Positions 24,939 to 34,125 of a stretch of DNA of 64,000 nucleotides are shown one piece after another; position 1 is the first letter of the stretch, and each line of letters starts with the position of its first letter. This DNA comes from Martelella endophytica (GTDB lineage: Bacteria; Pseudomonadota; Alphaproteobacteria; Rhizobiales; Rhizobiaceae): the NCBI RefSeq assembly GCF_000960975.1, contig NZ_CP010803.1:3751818-3815817 (forward strand), given 5' to 3'. The notes beneath the pieces are model-generated. The model saw only the letters and a list, made by a program, of their open reading frames with translations. It was not told where the DNA came from and did no database searches. The position numbers were made by a program, and so were the translations under genes.

Positions 24939-26696
24939 TCAGCCTTTCCTGCCGATTGCGGGAATGCCCAGCGGATGACGACGGGCAGAACGGGCGCTCT
25001 TCCGACCGTTCACGCTGTCCTCGATCTCGGTATCCTGATCGCCCTCATCGAGCGACGGGCCACTATTGTGGCCGGTCGTGTCGCTTTCGGCCTCCGCCGG
25101 GTGCTTCAGGCCGAGACTGCGGTAGTAGCGGGCCTCGCGTGCGAGCTGATCGGCATCCATCTTCCAGTCTCTGCCCTGCTCCGCCGATTCCTGCTGCAGC
25201 GTCGTGAGCTTACGGTCGAGCCGTTCGCCGGCTGCCTGCGCTTCCCGGAGAGGATCAATCCAGCCGCGGCCCGGGCCGATCCAGTCGGCATGACACCATG
25301 CCGCCGGGTTTTCTTCGAACGTGATGGCGCCTGCCGGCAGGTCGATCAGGCCGCTGTCAAAAATCTCTTCCAGCCAGGCCCGATAGATTGGCGCCATGAA
25401 CTGGGAGGCAAAGCTGCTCTTCTTGGCAGTGAAGCCACGCCAGATTTCCAGAAGAGCTGCCCGCGCCGAGGAGTAGTTCACCTGGCTCCAGTCCATGGTG
25501 AGCTGCTCATAGGTGAGCCCCACGGCAGACGCGATCTTTCTCAGTGCCGCGTTGACGAACACCTCGAAATTGGCGTTCGGGTGCTCGGGCTTGGTCAGTT
25601 CCGCCTTTTCGCCGGGCAGCAGCGTATTGATCCGAACACCGGGAAGGTTGATCGGAGCGGCCCCATAATAGGCCTTCTGGGCTTCCGACATCTCGCCGTA
25701 GATCCTGCCCAGCGCCCCCTCGCCGCCATCGGCGTCGAGCGCTGCCATCATCTCTTCCGGATCGAACGGGGTTTCGATAAAGGCGGCCATGATCGCATTG
25801 AGCATCGCCGCCTGGCTTTCGAAGTCCTCGTAATCCGTGGATTGCTTGATGGAGCGCATGACCGGCGCCCAGTCGGAAGCCCCCCGCGTCATGCCCGGTC
25901 GTTTCGGATCGAAGGCATGAACAACGATCGGCCGGCCCCATTCGGTCGACCGCCTCACATATTCCCATGACCAGAGTTTCGTGTTTCCGGCATAGACATC
26001 GCCGGGATGGCTCTTGCGAAAGTGATAGCCAACGGGAGCACCGTAATCGTCGATCGCCACACCATCGCGCAGAAATTCGCTGTCGAGCGTGCCCTTCGGG
26101 TTCGAACACCGCGCCGGGTCGATCATATGCACCGCGGTCGAAAACAGCGGCGCATCCTCCTGCCAGACGATGACACCGAAGGCCTCGCCTTCAGGCCCGA
26201 AGCGGTTGCGCGCGGCAAGGCCGAGGATCCCGGCCATGTTCTTGGTGCGCTCTGCGTCGCACCACATATCGACATCCTGCGTATAGTCCCGCCACAAACC
26301 CTCAATTCTGGTGGCGATCTCTTCGGCCTGGTCGAAGGTCAGGTTGAGCGTCGTGTGGTTCGGCCGGGCGGCAAGCTTCCATCCGGCGCCGATGATGTTG
26401 TCGACAAGCCGCGACGTCCCGGCCGCACCCCAGCCGTCATTGCGGGCGACATCGTTGAGGCGATCAACCAGCGTCGAGCGAGAGACGCTCAGGGCCGACT
26501 GACCGGAATAGTTGCCGGCATGCCAGCCGGCAAAGCTCGGATGATTATAGGATGCACCCTGATAGGCTGCCCGCGTCACGGCCTCGCCCGACACGGTCGC
26601 GGCCATTTGCCGGTTGCGGGCAGCCTGCAGGCGGGCCGCATTGCGCACATCAGCGGAAAGCGGCCGGCTGTCTGGTCCGAGAAGTTCGACTGTCAT
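24939..26696 (-). CDS. B: Portal protein B
   Basis: A 585-residue lambda-type portal (Phage_portal_2). Typical segments are AYQGASYNHPSFAGWHAGNY, ARNDGWGAAGTSRLVDNIIG, HMIDPARCSNPKGTLDSEFL, GRPIVVHAFDPKRPGMTRGA and LTYEQLTMDWSQVNYSSARA, the last being highly conserved in this family. It forms the dodecameric DNA channel. Its ATG overlaps the gpW stop by 4 bases. Confidence 0.95.
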   Translation of the reverse strand: MTVELLGPDSRPLSADVRNAARLQAARNRQMAATVSGEAVTRAAYQGASYNHPSFAGWHAGNYSGQSALSVSRSTLVDRLNDVARNDGWGAAGTSRLVDNIIGAGWKLAARPNHTTLNLTFDQAEEIATRIEGLWRDYTQDVDMWCDAERTKNMAGILGLAARNRFGPEGEAFGVIVWQEDAPLFSTAVHMIDPARCSNPKGTLDSEFLRDGVAIDDYGAPVGYHFRKSHPGDVYAGNTKLWSWEYVRRSTEWGRPIVVHAFDPKRPGMTRGASDWAPVMRSIKQSTDYEDFESQAAMLNAIMAAFIETPFDPEEMMAALDADGGEGALGRIYGEMSEAQKAYYGAAPINLPGVRINTLLPGEKAELTKPEHPNANFEVFVNAALRKIASAVGLTYEQLTMDWSQVNYSSARAALLEIWRGFTAKKSSFASQFMAPIYRAWLEEIFDSGLIDLPAGAITFEENPAAWCHADWIGPGRGWIDPLREAQAAGERLDRKLTTLQQESAEQGRDWKMDADQLAREARYYRSLGLKHPAEAESDTTGHNSGPSLDEGDQDTEIEDSVNGRKSARSARRHPLGIPAIGRKG

Positions 26697-26926
26697 CCGA
26701 AGCTCACTCCCCGCCCACGCGGCCGCGACGAGCGTCTGAGCCCGAGTTTCGTTTCGAGGTCGCGAATATAGGACCGAAGCGAGGCCCGATCAGCGCCGCT
26801 GTAAGTGACGCTCTCGCCGTCATAGGACAGCGTCACCGCATTCTGGCCGATCTCCAGCCTGTGAAGCGCAAGCTTCGCCTCGCCGAGCCGGGTTTCCAGC
26901 GTCAGCCGTTCGTCTGTCGAAACCAT
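26693..26926 (-). CDS. W: Head-tail joining protein W
   Basis: A 77-residue gpW-family protein: ERLTLETRLGEAKLALHRLE, AVTLSYDGESVTYSGADRAS, LRSYIRDLETKLGL. gpW binds the portal after DNA packaging and lets FII attach. It sits between terminase and portal exactly as in lambda. Confidence 0.92.
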   Translation of the reverse strand: MVSTDERLTLETRLGEAKLALHRLEIGQNAVTLSYDGESVTYSGADRASLRSYIRDLETKLGLRRSSRPRGRGVSFG

Positions 26927-26941
26927 GATGTCTGTCCTGTG

Positions 26942-28996
26942 TTAGCTCGGCCGGGCGCGTTGCGCGGCCCGCTCGGCCCGACGCATCGCTGCCGCGACAC
27001 GGTCGGAGATCCTGTTGTCAGGCGCGGCGGGTTTGGCTTCGCTGACGGCCTTCACCGCAACGGCCAGAGTGCCAATCAGATCCTCAAGATCGCCTTGTGC
27101 TTCCGGTTCCTGCCGGGCGAGTTCTTCCGCACGGGCATCCCATTCGTCATCCGACCAGTAGGGAACGTTCAGCCGGATCGCGGCCGCCCGTGACTGGTTG
27201 AGCATGTCGAGCACTTCGTTGCGCTGCCCCTCAGGCAGCTTCCACACCCAGCGGGGATAGCCGTTGCGGTCCTTTTCCTTGATCCGCACCTCGGCCGTTG
27301 CCTGCTGATAGAAGGTATCGCCGAGGCCGATCGCAAAGCTGATGAAGCCCGGTTGCTCCGGATCATCTTTTCGGAAGTCACGGTAGATTCCCATCTTCAT
27401 CACCGAGGCGTTGAAGTTATAGAACCGCGTCGACCATTTCTGCTTCTTCGGCTTGCCGCGCTTGTCGTATTCGCGGACCTGACTGAGGAGCGGCGCGGCA
27501 TCGCGGTTGTCACCACGGACCATGATCACTTTCGAGCGCGGATGACGCCGGGCCCAGAACCAGACATCCTCCGTATAGGCATTGCCGTCGATCGCGACAC
27601 GGTCGACATCACGCATGCGCCCATTCTCATCCGGCCAGCGCTTGGCAATCAGCCGGTCAAGCGCCTCCATGACCTGGTATTCCGAGATATGGCCTGAGTG
27701 CTCGCGATAGCCCGGCAGGTGGCTGCCAGCCCGGCAGTCGATCACACCGTAGTCGATGACAGCACTTGTCTTGTTGCGACCCCAGCCTCTGAGCAGCCAT
27801 TCGACGCGGTCGCCCTGGACGTCAATACCGATCGTCAGCGCCAGCATGCCAGCCGGCACGATGCCGCGGCGGAATCCGGTCTCCTCGGCGCGGTCGCGCA
27901 GGTCCTCCCAGGCGATCGCCTTGTTGTCGGCCTCAAACGCAAGGCCGAGCATATCGTTGAAGAACACCTGTTCGGCGCCGGCGCCCTTTTCCTTATCGTC
28001 GGCGCCACCGGCCTGCACCTTCAGCCAGGCCCGGGCAATCGCCTCCCAGCTTTCGAGCGGGGAATACGGCACCCAGATATGGAACGAGCGGTGATAGCGT
28101 GCCCGCTCCGGATATTTGGCCACCCACTTTGCGCCGTTTGCGGGATCCACCATCCATTGACGATGGTGTTCCCGGATCTCGCATCCGCAATGGACACAGA
28201 CGAAGTGCGCCAGTTCGGGACGCTGCGGATCGAGGTGATCGCGCATGTTTTCCCATTCGAGCGGCTGCAGCTCGTGACAATGCGGACACGGCACATGGTA
28301 GCGTTCCTGTGTGCCGGCCAGATAGTTGGCAGTGATCCGACACCCCGGCGCAATCAGCGGCGTCGAGATCTTGAAGACCTTCCGGTTGAAGAATGCCTTC
28401 GAGCGGCTGTCGGCCTGGCTCTCCGGATCGCCCGCCTCGTTATAGACCCACTTTGCAAGGTCATCCTGCACCTGTGCGCGCGGCGAGATCATCGAGAGGC
28501 CCGCAGCCGAGTTGGCGCCCGCCGCCTGGACCGCGCCGCGTCCGTCGGTGCGTTCCTTGTAGAGGATCGAATTGCCGCCATCGCGGCCTGCTTCGGGAAA
28601 CAGCGCCCGGACAGACACGGTTTCCCGCAAGAGCGGCATCAGTTTGGTCTTCGACCAGCGCGAGGCGTTTTCCTCGGTCGGATGGACGTACAGGAAATCG
28701 CAGGGGTCGAGGTCGAGCGTGCCGAGCAGGAAGATGTTCGCCAGCACCGTGCCGCCCACCTGGGCGGATTTGGCAAGCGAGACGATCGAGCACGGATCAT
28801 CCGGCGAAAGTGCCCTCAGGATCTCGGAGAAGAACGGGAACATGTCTTCGCGGTAAGGTCCCGGAAACGCCGAGATCCGTTCGGAGAACACGATGTTCTT
28901 CTTCGCCCAGCCCAGATAGTCGACGGGAGGCGGTGGCTCGCAAGCATTCGCCAGCGCTTCGAACATCAGCCGCGCCGGATTGAACAGCATGCTCAT
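26942..28996 (-). CDS. A: Terminase large subunit (GpA family)
   Basis: A 684-residue GpA-type terminase. The ATPase half includes the variant P-loop region CSIVSLAKSAQVGGTVLANI and YVHPTEENASRWSKTKLMPL. A Cys/His zinc-like cluster follows (CPHCHELQPLEWE, FVCVHCGCEI). The nuclease half has LTIGIDVQGDRVEWLLRGWG and RVAIDGNAYTEDVWFWARRH. It cuts cos-type ends and pumps DNA. The start overlaps the TerS stop (ATGA). Confidence 0.95.
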   Translation of the reverse strand: MSMLFNPARLMFEALANACEPPPPVDYLGWAKKNIVFSERISAFPGPYREDMFPFFSEILRALSPDDPCSIVSLAKSAQVGGTVLANIFLLGTLDLDPCDFLYVHPTEENASRWSKTKLMPLLRETVSVRALFPEAGRDGGNSILYKERTDGRGAVQAAGANSAAGLSMISPRAQVQDDLAKWVYNEAGDPESQADSRSKAFFNRKVFKISTPLIAPGCRITANYLAGTQERYHVPCPHCHELQPLEWENMRDHLDPQRPELAHFVCVHCGCEIREHHRQWMVDPANGAKWVAKYPERARYHRSFHIWVPYSPLESWEAIARAWLKVQAGGADDKEKGAGAEQVFFNDMLGLAFEADNKAIAWEDLRDRAEETGFRRGIVPAGMLALTIGIDVQGDRVEWLLRGWGRNKTSAVIDYGVIDCRAGSHLPGYREHSGHISEYQVMEALDRLIAKRWPDENGRMRDVDRVAIDGNAYTEDVWFWARRHPRSKVIMVRGDNRDAAPLLSQVREYDKRGKPKKQKWSTRFYNFNASVMKMGIYRDFRKDDPEQPGFISFAIGLGDTFYQQATAEVRIKEKDRNGYPRWVWKLPEGQRNEVLDMLNQSRAAAIRLNVPYWSDDEWDARAEELARQEPEAQGDLEDLIGTLAVAVKAVSEAKPAAPDNRISDRVAAAMRRAERAAQRARPS

Positions 28997-29655
28997 GCGT
29001 CGTCGGCCTCTTCCTCAGTCAGTTCGGGCTCTTCGTCCCGGCGCACGCGAAAGGCCTCGGCAGCCTTTTGCCGGATGTCGCGCCACTTGCGGGTCAGCGT
29101 CTTCTGGATATCCCGCTGTGGCAGATTGAAGTCCTCGGCAAGCGCGCCGGCGAGATCGGGTATCCCCTGCTCCATCACCTTGAACGCCTCGGATGACGTC
29201 CGCCCGATCTCACGGCGGACATCCTCGGTTCGGGTATAGATTCCCTCCTCTGCCTTTTCCTGCCGTTCCATCTGAGCGGTCTTGTATTTCTGTTGCTGGA
29301 GCCGCTCCCGGGCGAGCTGCTCGGCGAGATCCTCTTCCTCGTCTTCGACGGGCAGCGGGCGCAACGGCAACTCCGCCGCTGCGCCCGCCCGCCGTCCGGC
29401 ACGGGGGAAATCAGCCTGTCTCTTGCATGATGCTGTGGAGGCTTTCCCGTTGGCGCCGAAGCCTTGACAAGGATCGATGGTGAGGCCGAGCTGAGCGATC
29501 GCGACATCGGGGCGGATGCGGGCAAACCGGCCCTCGCCCTCAATCGCCCGGCCATGGATCTGGCCCGCGCTCAGATATTGCGAGACGCGGCCCGCCGAGA
29601 CCGAGATCAGCGATGCGAACTCGGCCTTGCTCATGCTGTCCTGCATGGTTTCCAT
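28993..29655 (-). CDS. Terminase small subunit-like DNA-binding protein
   Basis: A 220-residue protein. The N-terminal winged-HTH/Nu1-like part (SKAEFASLISVSAGRVSQYL, SAGQIHGRAIEGEGRFARIR) resembles lambda Nu1, which recognises cos. The middle and C-terminal helices (RERLQQQKYKTAQMERQEKA, REIGRTSSEAFKVMEQGIPD) resemble the oligomerisation part of phage DNA-packaging proteins. A GTG five codons upstream is another possible start. It is directly followed by TerL. Confidence 0.85.
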   Translation of the reverse strand: METMQDSMSKAEFASLISVSAGRVSQYLSAGQIHGRAIEGEGRFARIRPDVAIAQLGLTIDPCQGFGANGKASTASCKRQADFPRAGRRAGAAAELPLRPLPVEDEEEDLAEQLARERLQQQKYKTAQMERQEKAEEGIYTRTEDVRREIGRTSSEAFKVMEQGIPDLAGALAEDFNLPQRDIQKTLTRKWRDIRQKAAEAFRVRRDEEPELTEEEADDA

Positions 29656-29796
29656 GGTGGCTAAACTCACCCAACTTTAATTTAGGCTTGGACTTTAGGC
29701 TTCTGTTTCGGGCTCAGACTGGCCAACCCGCGCGGTGCCAAATACCCGCATGGCCACGGGCCCAGGTAAGGACCCGCAGAATTTTGAGACGCGCGA

Positions 29797-30537
29797 TCAA
29801 CGCTGAGGGAAGACCGTCTTGAAGGCCCGGGCAAACGTCCGGTCCTTCTTCTGCCGAACCAGATCGGAAACGATCTCGTTGAGCTTCAGCCGTTCCGAAT
29901 AGGACGTCGCCTTCACGAACAGGATGACGGGATAGAATTCTCGCTCGCCGCGTCCGGAGAACCAGACACCGGGAAACAGATCGGCCCTACCCTGCGGCAC
30001 GAAGAACTGGTTGGGTTTGACCTTGCGTTTGGTGCGCTTCGATCCGGTCGAAACCCGCGAGGCACCGGCGGTGCGATAGTCGATCCTGAGATCCCGCATC
30101 ACGCGGTTCAAAAAACCTTGTGTCATGTTGCCGTAACGGTCGAGCGGTGTCCGGTCAGCAGGCACCGCCACCTGATTGCGGGCCATCAGCCCCCGGCCGA
30201 TCAGCTGTTCTTCGAACGACTTGTGCCTCCGCATGCCGCCATGGATTTCCGGGCCGAGATAGGCCGCAGCCGGCAGTCCGCCCTTGCGCCCCGATCCGCC
30301 GACAACGACGGCGGAAACCCGGCTGGCCTCGCTCGCCTTGTCGTAGACGATGCCGCGAATGGCCCGCTGCGTCGGCCGGTCGAACACGACCTTCATCTTC
30401 GCCCGCACCGCCCGCATGCCGTCATAGGCCAGCCAGTTCAGTGCCAGCACCTCAGCCTTCGGCAGGTCACGGCGCTGCACCGAGGTCAGCTTTGCCTCGA
30501 AGCGGGACAGGTCGATGTCGATATGGGCTGAGATCAT
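29797..30537 (-). CDS. Minor tail Z-like protein, displaced upstream of terminase
   Basis: A 246-residue protein. The core (RFEAKLTSVQRRDLPKAEVL, MKVVFDRPTQRAIRGIVYDK) follows the pattern of prophage minor tail protein Z (gpZ, tail terminator region). A conserved LPAAAYLGPEIHGGMRRHKS and NQFFVPQGRADLFPGVWFS appear later. In lambda gpZ lies among the tail genes; here it opens the structural operon. The start was taken as the ATG after the upstream hairpin, because longer frames would translate through that hairpin. Confidence 0.6.
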   Translation of the reverse strand: MISAHIDIDLSRFEAKLTSVQRRDLPKAEVLALNWLAYDGMRAVRAKMKVVFDRPTQRAIRGIVYDKASEASRVSAVVVGGSGRKGGLPAAAYLGPEIHGGMRRHKSFEEQLIGRGLMARNQVAVPADRTPLDRYGNMTQGFLNRVMRDLRIDYRTAGASRVSTGSKRTKRKVKPNQFFVPQGRADLFPGVWFSGRGEREFYPVILFVKATSYSERLKLNEIVSDLVRQKKDRTFARAFKTVFPQR

Positions 30538-30568
30538 GGGCAGAAAAACCTCTCTGCCCTGAAACGCG

Positions 30569-30598
30569 AAAGGCGGACCGCTCTCACGGTCCGCCTTT
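30569..30598 (-). terminator. Perfect 11-bp hairpin between NusG-like gene and structural operon
   Basis: AAAGGCGGACC and GGTCCGCCTTT flank an 8-base loop; the A/T ends make it usable in either direction. The minus-strand transcript leaving the NusG-like gene would meet it before the first structural gene. No long U-run follows, so it may be a modest terminator or an antitermination target. Confidence 0.7.
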
Positions 30599-30777
30599 GA
30601 CTGCCTCAAACGAGCGCGCACCCGCCCATCGGCACCAACAGAATACTATCACTTGGAGGGGAAAGACATAGCTCACGCTTCAGCCCTTAGTCGCATTGCC
30701 GATCGGCTATCGTAAGGGCGGGGTCCGGGCGTGAGAGCAGGCTCCACTGAGAACCGGATCAACCGGGCGCCATAGAT

Positions 30778-31413
30778 TCACAGTTTTTCGAGCATTGCAA
30801 GGGGTAAAATCACCGGCGTCTTCTGGCCGAACATCTCGACCTCGACCACGACATCGCCCTTCCCCTGCCCGTTCGGCGTTATCACCACGGCATCGTTGCC
30901 GCCAAAAAGCCCCTCAGAAATCCTCACCAGTTCGCCCGCCCTCACGGTGATGCTGCACTCCCGATCCCAGTCATACCGCCCGCCGGATGCCTTGCCGATC
31001 AGGTCCTGCACGCGACCCGCCGAAACTGGGAAGGGACGCTCCCAGCCACCAAGCACCCCGACCACACGCTCAAAGCTCATCAACCCGCTCATCGCTTCCG
31101 CGGTCCCGGCAGTCCGCACCAGCACGTATCCGACCATCAGCACCTCGTCGACGGCCGGCAGAATGCGCCCGCGGCGCTTCCTCTGCTTGCCTTTGCGCAT
31201 CGGCACGAGCACCTCCGCACCGCAGTCCCGAACGGCCTCGCCCGTTTCCTGCTCCCGCCCGGTCTGCACGCAAAGCACGTACCACGGCGCATCGTCCGGC
31301 AGCGCCTGCCCAAGCACTGCCCGCCCCGCCATGCGGATGCGCCGCATCCGGTCCTCGAATTTCTCCCGGAAAATCACAGTTTCGCCACCGCCGATGTGCT
31401 CGTCGAACCTCAT
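30778..31413 (-). CDS. Phage-encoded NusG/RfaH-like transcription factor
   Basis: A 211-residue protein. The NGN domain starts near residue 43 (DAPWYVLCVQTGREQETGEA), and ILPAVDEVLMVGYVLVRTAG fills the RNAP-binding position. A KOW motif lies near residues 158-185 (VRAGELVRISEGLFGGNDAV). A 40-residue N-terminal extension precedes the NGN. NusG paralogues ride on RNA polymerase and prevent or promote termination. Being the last gene before the hairpin and the late operon, it is a good candidate for a late-gene antiterminator (inference). Confidence 0.88.
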   Translation of the reverse strand: MRFDEHIGGGETVIFREKFEDRMRRIRMAGRAVLGQALPDDAPWYVLCVQTGREQETGEAVRDCGAEVLVPMRKGKQRKRRGRILPAVDEVLMVGYVLVRTAGTAEAMSGLMSFERVVGVLGGWERPFPVSAGRVQDLIGKASGGRYDWDRECSITVRAGELVRISEGLFGGNDAVVITPNGQGKGDVVVEVEMFGQKTPVILPLAMLEKL

Positions 31414-32141
31414 TCCGCTGCCTCTCTCTGCCTCAAACCATCAAGCTTTTCGAAGAAAACCGAGAGCACGTCTGCGGGCGTTCCACCGTCGAGCCGCGGG
31501 AAGTAAACCCACTCCTGCCACCCTGTCTCCGGCAACCACGGCCAGCCGCGCCGCTCGTGCTCAGCCTGCCATTCGGTCCAGTTACCGCCGCCGACGCGAA
31601 CCGCCTCGAAGTCCGTCGCCAGCAGTGCAATCTCACCGGAAACCCGCATGCCCTTGCCGGGGCTGCGCAACGCCTGCTCGTTCATCGCGTTGACGGCAGG
31701 CCAGCCCATCTTGCTCATCCGTTCGCGCCAAAGCGCCTTACGGTCAGCCCGGCCCTCGGCGATCTCCAGCTCCTGAAACCGCGTCAATGGCGGCATCCGC
31801 TCGCAGGGTGCACCGAGCCTTGCAAAGCGCTCCGCCATCCAGGCCTTGCCGAAGGTCGCCGCGATCACAGATCCTCCTGCGCCTTCCAGCCCCTCCGGCA
31901 GGCCCGTCCAGCGCTGTTCGCGCAGGTAGGTGCTTGCGGCAAACCGAACTGTCCGGCCGTTCATGGCCTCGAACGCCAGAAACGCCGGCAGCATCGTGGC
32001 AGCCGCGCCACGTTCTTCCGGCGTCAGCGCTTGCCATTCGGCAAACGCCCGTTCATCGCTGTCTTCACCGAAGGCCGGCCATTGCCGATAGAATTTCAGG
32101 AAGGCGCGGCGCACGGCCTTGCGGGTTTCGGCCTCAGTCAT
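31410..32141 (-). CDS. Phage early protein, unknown
   Basis: A 243-residue soluble helical protein (MTEAETRKAVRRAFLKFYRQ, ALTPEERGAAATMLPAFLAF, ASTYLREQRWTGLP). It has many Trp, and the C-terminal WPWLPETGWQEWVYFPRLDG is distinctive. It overlaps the genes on either side by 4 and 8 bases, so it is co-translated with replication genes and the NusG-like gene. I do not recognise the family; a replication or recombination accessory role is possible from position. Confidence 0.65.
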   Translation of the reverse strand: MTEAETRKAVRRAFLKFYRQWPAFGEDSDERAFAEWQALTPEERGAAATMLPAFLAFEAMNGRTVRFAASTYLREQRWTGLPEGLEGAGGSVIAATFGKAWMAERFARLGAPCERMPPLTRFQELEIAEGRADRKALWRERMSKMGWPAVNAMNEQALRSPGKGMRVSGEIALLATDFEAVRVGGGNWTEWQAEHERRGWPWLPETGWQEWVYFPRLDGGTPADVLSVFFEKLDGLRQREAAE

Positions 32142-32625
32142 CGCCGCCTCCGCTGTGTGCCCCAAGCGCCTTGCCGAGCATCGCATTCACGGCAGCGACC
32201 TTGCGGCGACGGCGTTCGCGTTCTGCCGGGTCGATGTTTCGGTGCGCCCTCTCCGCCTGCCGTTCCCGGGCCGCTTCCGCCTTGTCGTGCTCGATACGCA
32301 GTAGATCGCGGTCATGCCGCGCGGCATCGTCCACCAATGCCGAAAGCTCGGCGGGCTTGGGCAGGAACGACTGGAATTTCGGGTATCGGCCCAACCTCAG
32401 GTTCTCGAAAACCCGGCGAAGCGCCCCGATGGGCTTGCCCCGCATCACCTCGGCGTAGAACTGCCCGGCCTTCTCGGCATTGACGCTGTCGGGGATCGCA
32501 AATCCACGGTCCATCAGGGCGTCGAGCATGATATCGGACTGCCTTTCGTTGGCCGGCTCAAGAGCCTTGCGCAACCTTCCAATCTCGCTGGGTGATGTCG
32601 ATAATTTTACGATCTTCGCTGCCAT
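32134..32625 (-). CDS. Phage early protein, possible replication accessory
   Basis: A 163-residue protein. MAAKIVKLSTSPSEIGRLRK is followed by SEIGRLRKALEPANERQSDI and PKFQSFLPKPAELSALVDDA, then a strongly charged helix (LRIEHDKAEAARERQAERAH). The chosen ATG has a GGGACAGGA box and overlaps the preceding gene by 68 bases; the frame is open further upstream. The pattern resembles helicase-loader or DnaT-type phage proteins only loosely. Confidence 0.6.
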   Translation of the reverse strand: MAAKIVKLSTSPSEIGRLRKALEPANERQSDIMLDALMDRGFAIPDSVNAEKAGQFYAEVMRGKPIGALRRVFENLRLGRYPKFQSFLPKPAELSALVDDAARHDRDLLRIEHDKAEAARERQAERAHRNIDPAERERRRRKVAAVNAMLGKALGAHSGGGDD

Positions 32626-33388
32626 CGTCCTGTCCCATCCGTTTGCGCAAACCGTCCCGAGCGCGCTGATTGTGATCCCTGATTTCGTCGCCACGTGATG
32701 GCTTGGCCGGCGATGCCCGGGCGCTCTGCTGCCGCTCCGCCATCCAGCCCGGCTCGAATCCCTGCCAGCCTCGGCCGATCATGGTTTCCGCCGCAGCATC
32801 CGGATCCGGCATCAGCGCAAACCGCTTCGCGAGCAGTTCTGCAGCCCGGACGGTCAGGTTTCTCCGCAGTGCTTTGCGATGTTCGATGACGGCGTCGGCA
32901 ACCTCCGGCGACAACACATCGCAGAGAACCGATTTGGGCGATTTCTTTGGTGTTCCTTTAGGAACACTTTCTTTCTTAACTCTGGCTTCTGGCTTATGCA
33001 TTGCAGCTGCATTGCAGGTGCTATGCATCTGCATGCTCGGGCCATTGTTTTCGTTATCTTTTTTCCAGCGTTTTTTCGCAGCCTGTTTTTTGTCTTCCGA
33101 ACTTTTTCCGCGAAATTGAAATTCTTTTTCGACGCGGCGGTTCCAGAGACCACCCCTGTCATGGACGATTTTCCCGTCTTCCAGAAACACCTCGAGATAC
33201 TGCGAAAACACCTTCTTCGTGCAGCCGCACTGCCGGGCAAGCCGTTCGTGGTTCTCCGTCAGGGGTTCGCCACGCTCATACATCAGCGCCAGCAGCGTGA
33301 AATACACACCCATTTCAGCCGCCTTCATCCCGCGCGTGGCGGAAAGCCAGTCAGACATGTAAAAGCGGACATACGGCATCTCGCTCAT
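32558..33388 (-). CDS. DUF1376 (YdaU-family) phage replication protein
   Basis: A 276-residue protein. The N-terminal 90 residues are DUF1376: MPYVRFYMSDWLSATRGMKA, EMGVYFTLLALMYERGEPLT, RLARQCGCTKKVFSQYLEVF, a winged-helix initiator-like domain. A basic linker rich in Lys and Asn follows, then a helical C-terminal domain (AAETMIGRGWQGFEPGWMAE). Such proteins replace O-type initiators in many prophages. The start overlaps the upstream methylase-like gene by 4 bases. Confidence 0.88.
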   Translation of the reverse strand: MSEMPYVRFYMSDWLSATRGMKAAEMGVYFTLLALMYERGEPLTENHERLARQCGCTKKVFSQYLEVFLEDGKIVHDRGGLWNRRVEKEFQFRGKSSEDKKQAAKKRWKKDNENNGPSMQMHSTCNAAAMHKPEARVKKESVPKGTPKKSPKSVLCDVLSPEVADAVIEHRKALRRNLTVRAAELLAKRFALMPDPDAAAETMIGRGWQGFEPGWMAERQQSARASPAKPSRGDEIRDHNQRARDGLRKRMGQDDGSEDRKIIDITQRDWKVAQGS

Positions 33389-34125
33389 GACGCCACCTCC
33401 AGTACATCATTCAGGGCAGCGGCAGCCGACAAGGCCGCTCCGCCCCATTGGTCGGCCATTGCGCCGGCAATGCCCGGATATGTTCGTGATCTCAGCCGCC
33501 AGCGGTCAGGCCTCGGCGAGGCCCGATGCACGATCGACCATTTCTTGTGTTCGTCCGTGCCCGGTTTCGGCGGATCCAGCCGATCTGTTTCGGTCAGGGG
33601 CGGCAGCCCGCGCAGGTAAAACGAGGTCGCCTTGAACGCACGGTTGCCAAACCACCATGGTTGCACGGTCTGGGCCGGCTTCTGGTAGTTGACGATCCGC
33701 TCTTTGGCATGGCGGTGCATCACCGGGTTCTCAATCGCCACCCGATCGACCGGCGCATTCCAGCAGGCGGAGAACAGCGCCGCGCCTTCATCCAGCAACC
33801 GCCACATAATGGCCCGGCGCTCAGCCACGGAAAGAACTGGCCACGCCTGCTTTTCCGCAAGGGTCGCCTCGTTCGGCGCATTTTTCGGCGGGCCGGAAAG
33901 CCAGCGCACCCCGCTGTTGCAAAGCCGCGTGCACGGCGGATGCATCACGGCCAGCAGATCCCAGCCATCATCGAGAATGTCGCGGATATCGCAGACGATG
34001 TGCCGATTGCTTCCGTCTTCGGCCGGCAGAATGTCGCACGACCAGACATCGTGGCCGCATGCGGCAAAGGCGCGACGGACCACGCCGGAAGTCTCGCAGC
34101 CGACAAGCACTCGCAGCTCGGTCAT
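33385..34125 (-). CDS. Phage C5-methyltransferase-like protein
   Basis: A 246-residue Rossmann protein. MTELRVLVGCETSGVVRRAF is an AdoMet-binding motif I. HPPCTRLCNSGVRWLSG supplies the Pro-Cys of motif IV, and ENPVM is motif VI. No clear target-recognition domain follows, so it is short for a full C5 methylase (usually over 300). It may methylate phage DNA to escape restriction or be a degenerate relative. It lies in the early operon between a zinc-ribbon gene and the DUF1376 gene. Confidence 0.78.
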   Translation of the reverse strand: MTELRVLVGCETSGVVRRAFAACGHDVWSCDILPAEDGSNRHIVCDIRDILDDGWDLLAVMHPPCTRLCNSGVRWLSGPPKNAPNEATLAEKQAWPVLSVAERRAIMWRLLDEGAALFSACWNAPVDRVAIENPVMHRHAKERIVNYQKPAQTVQPWWFGNRAFKATSFYLRGLPPLTETDRLDPPKPGTDEHKKWSIVHRASPRPDRWRLRSRTYPGIAGAMADQWGGAALSAAAALNDVLEVAS

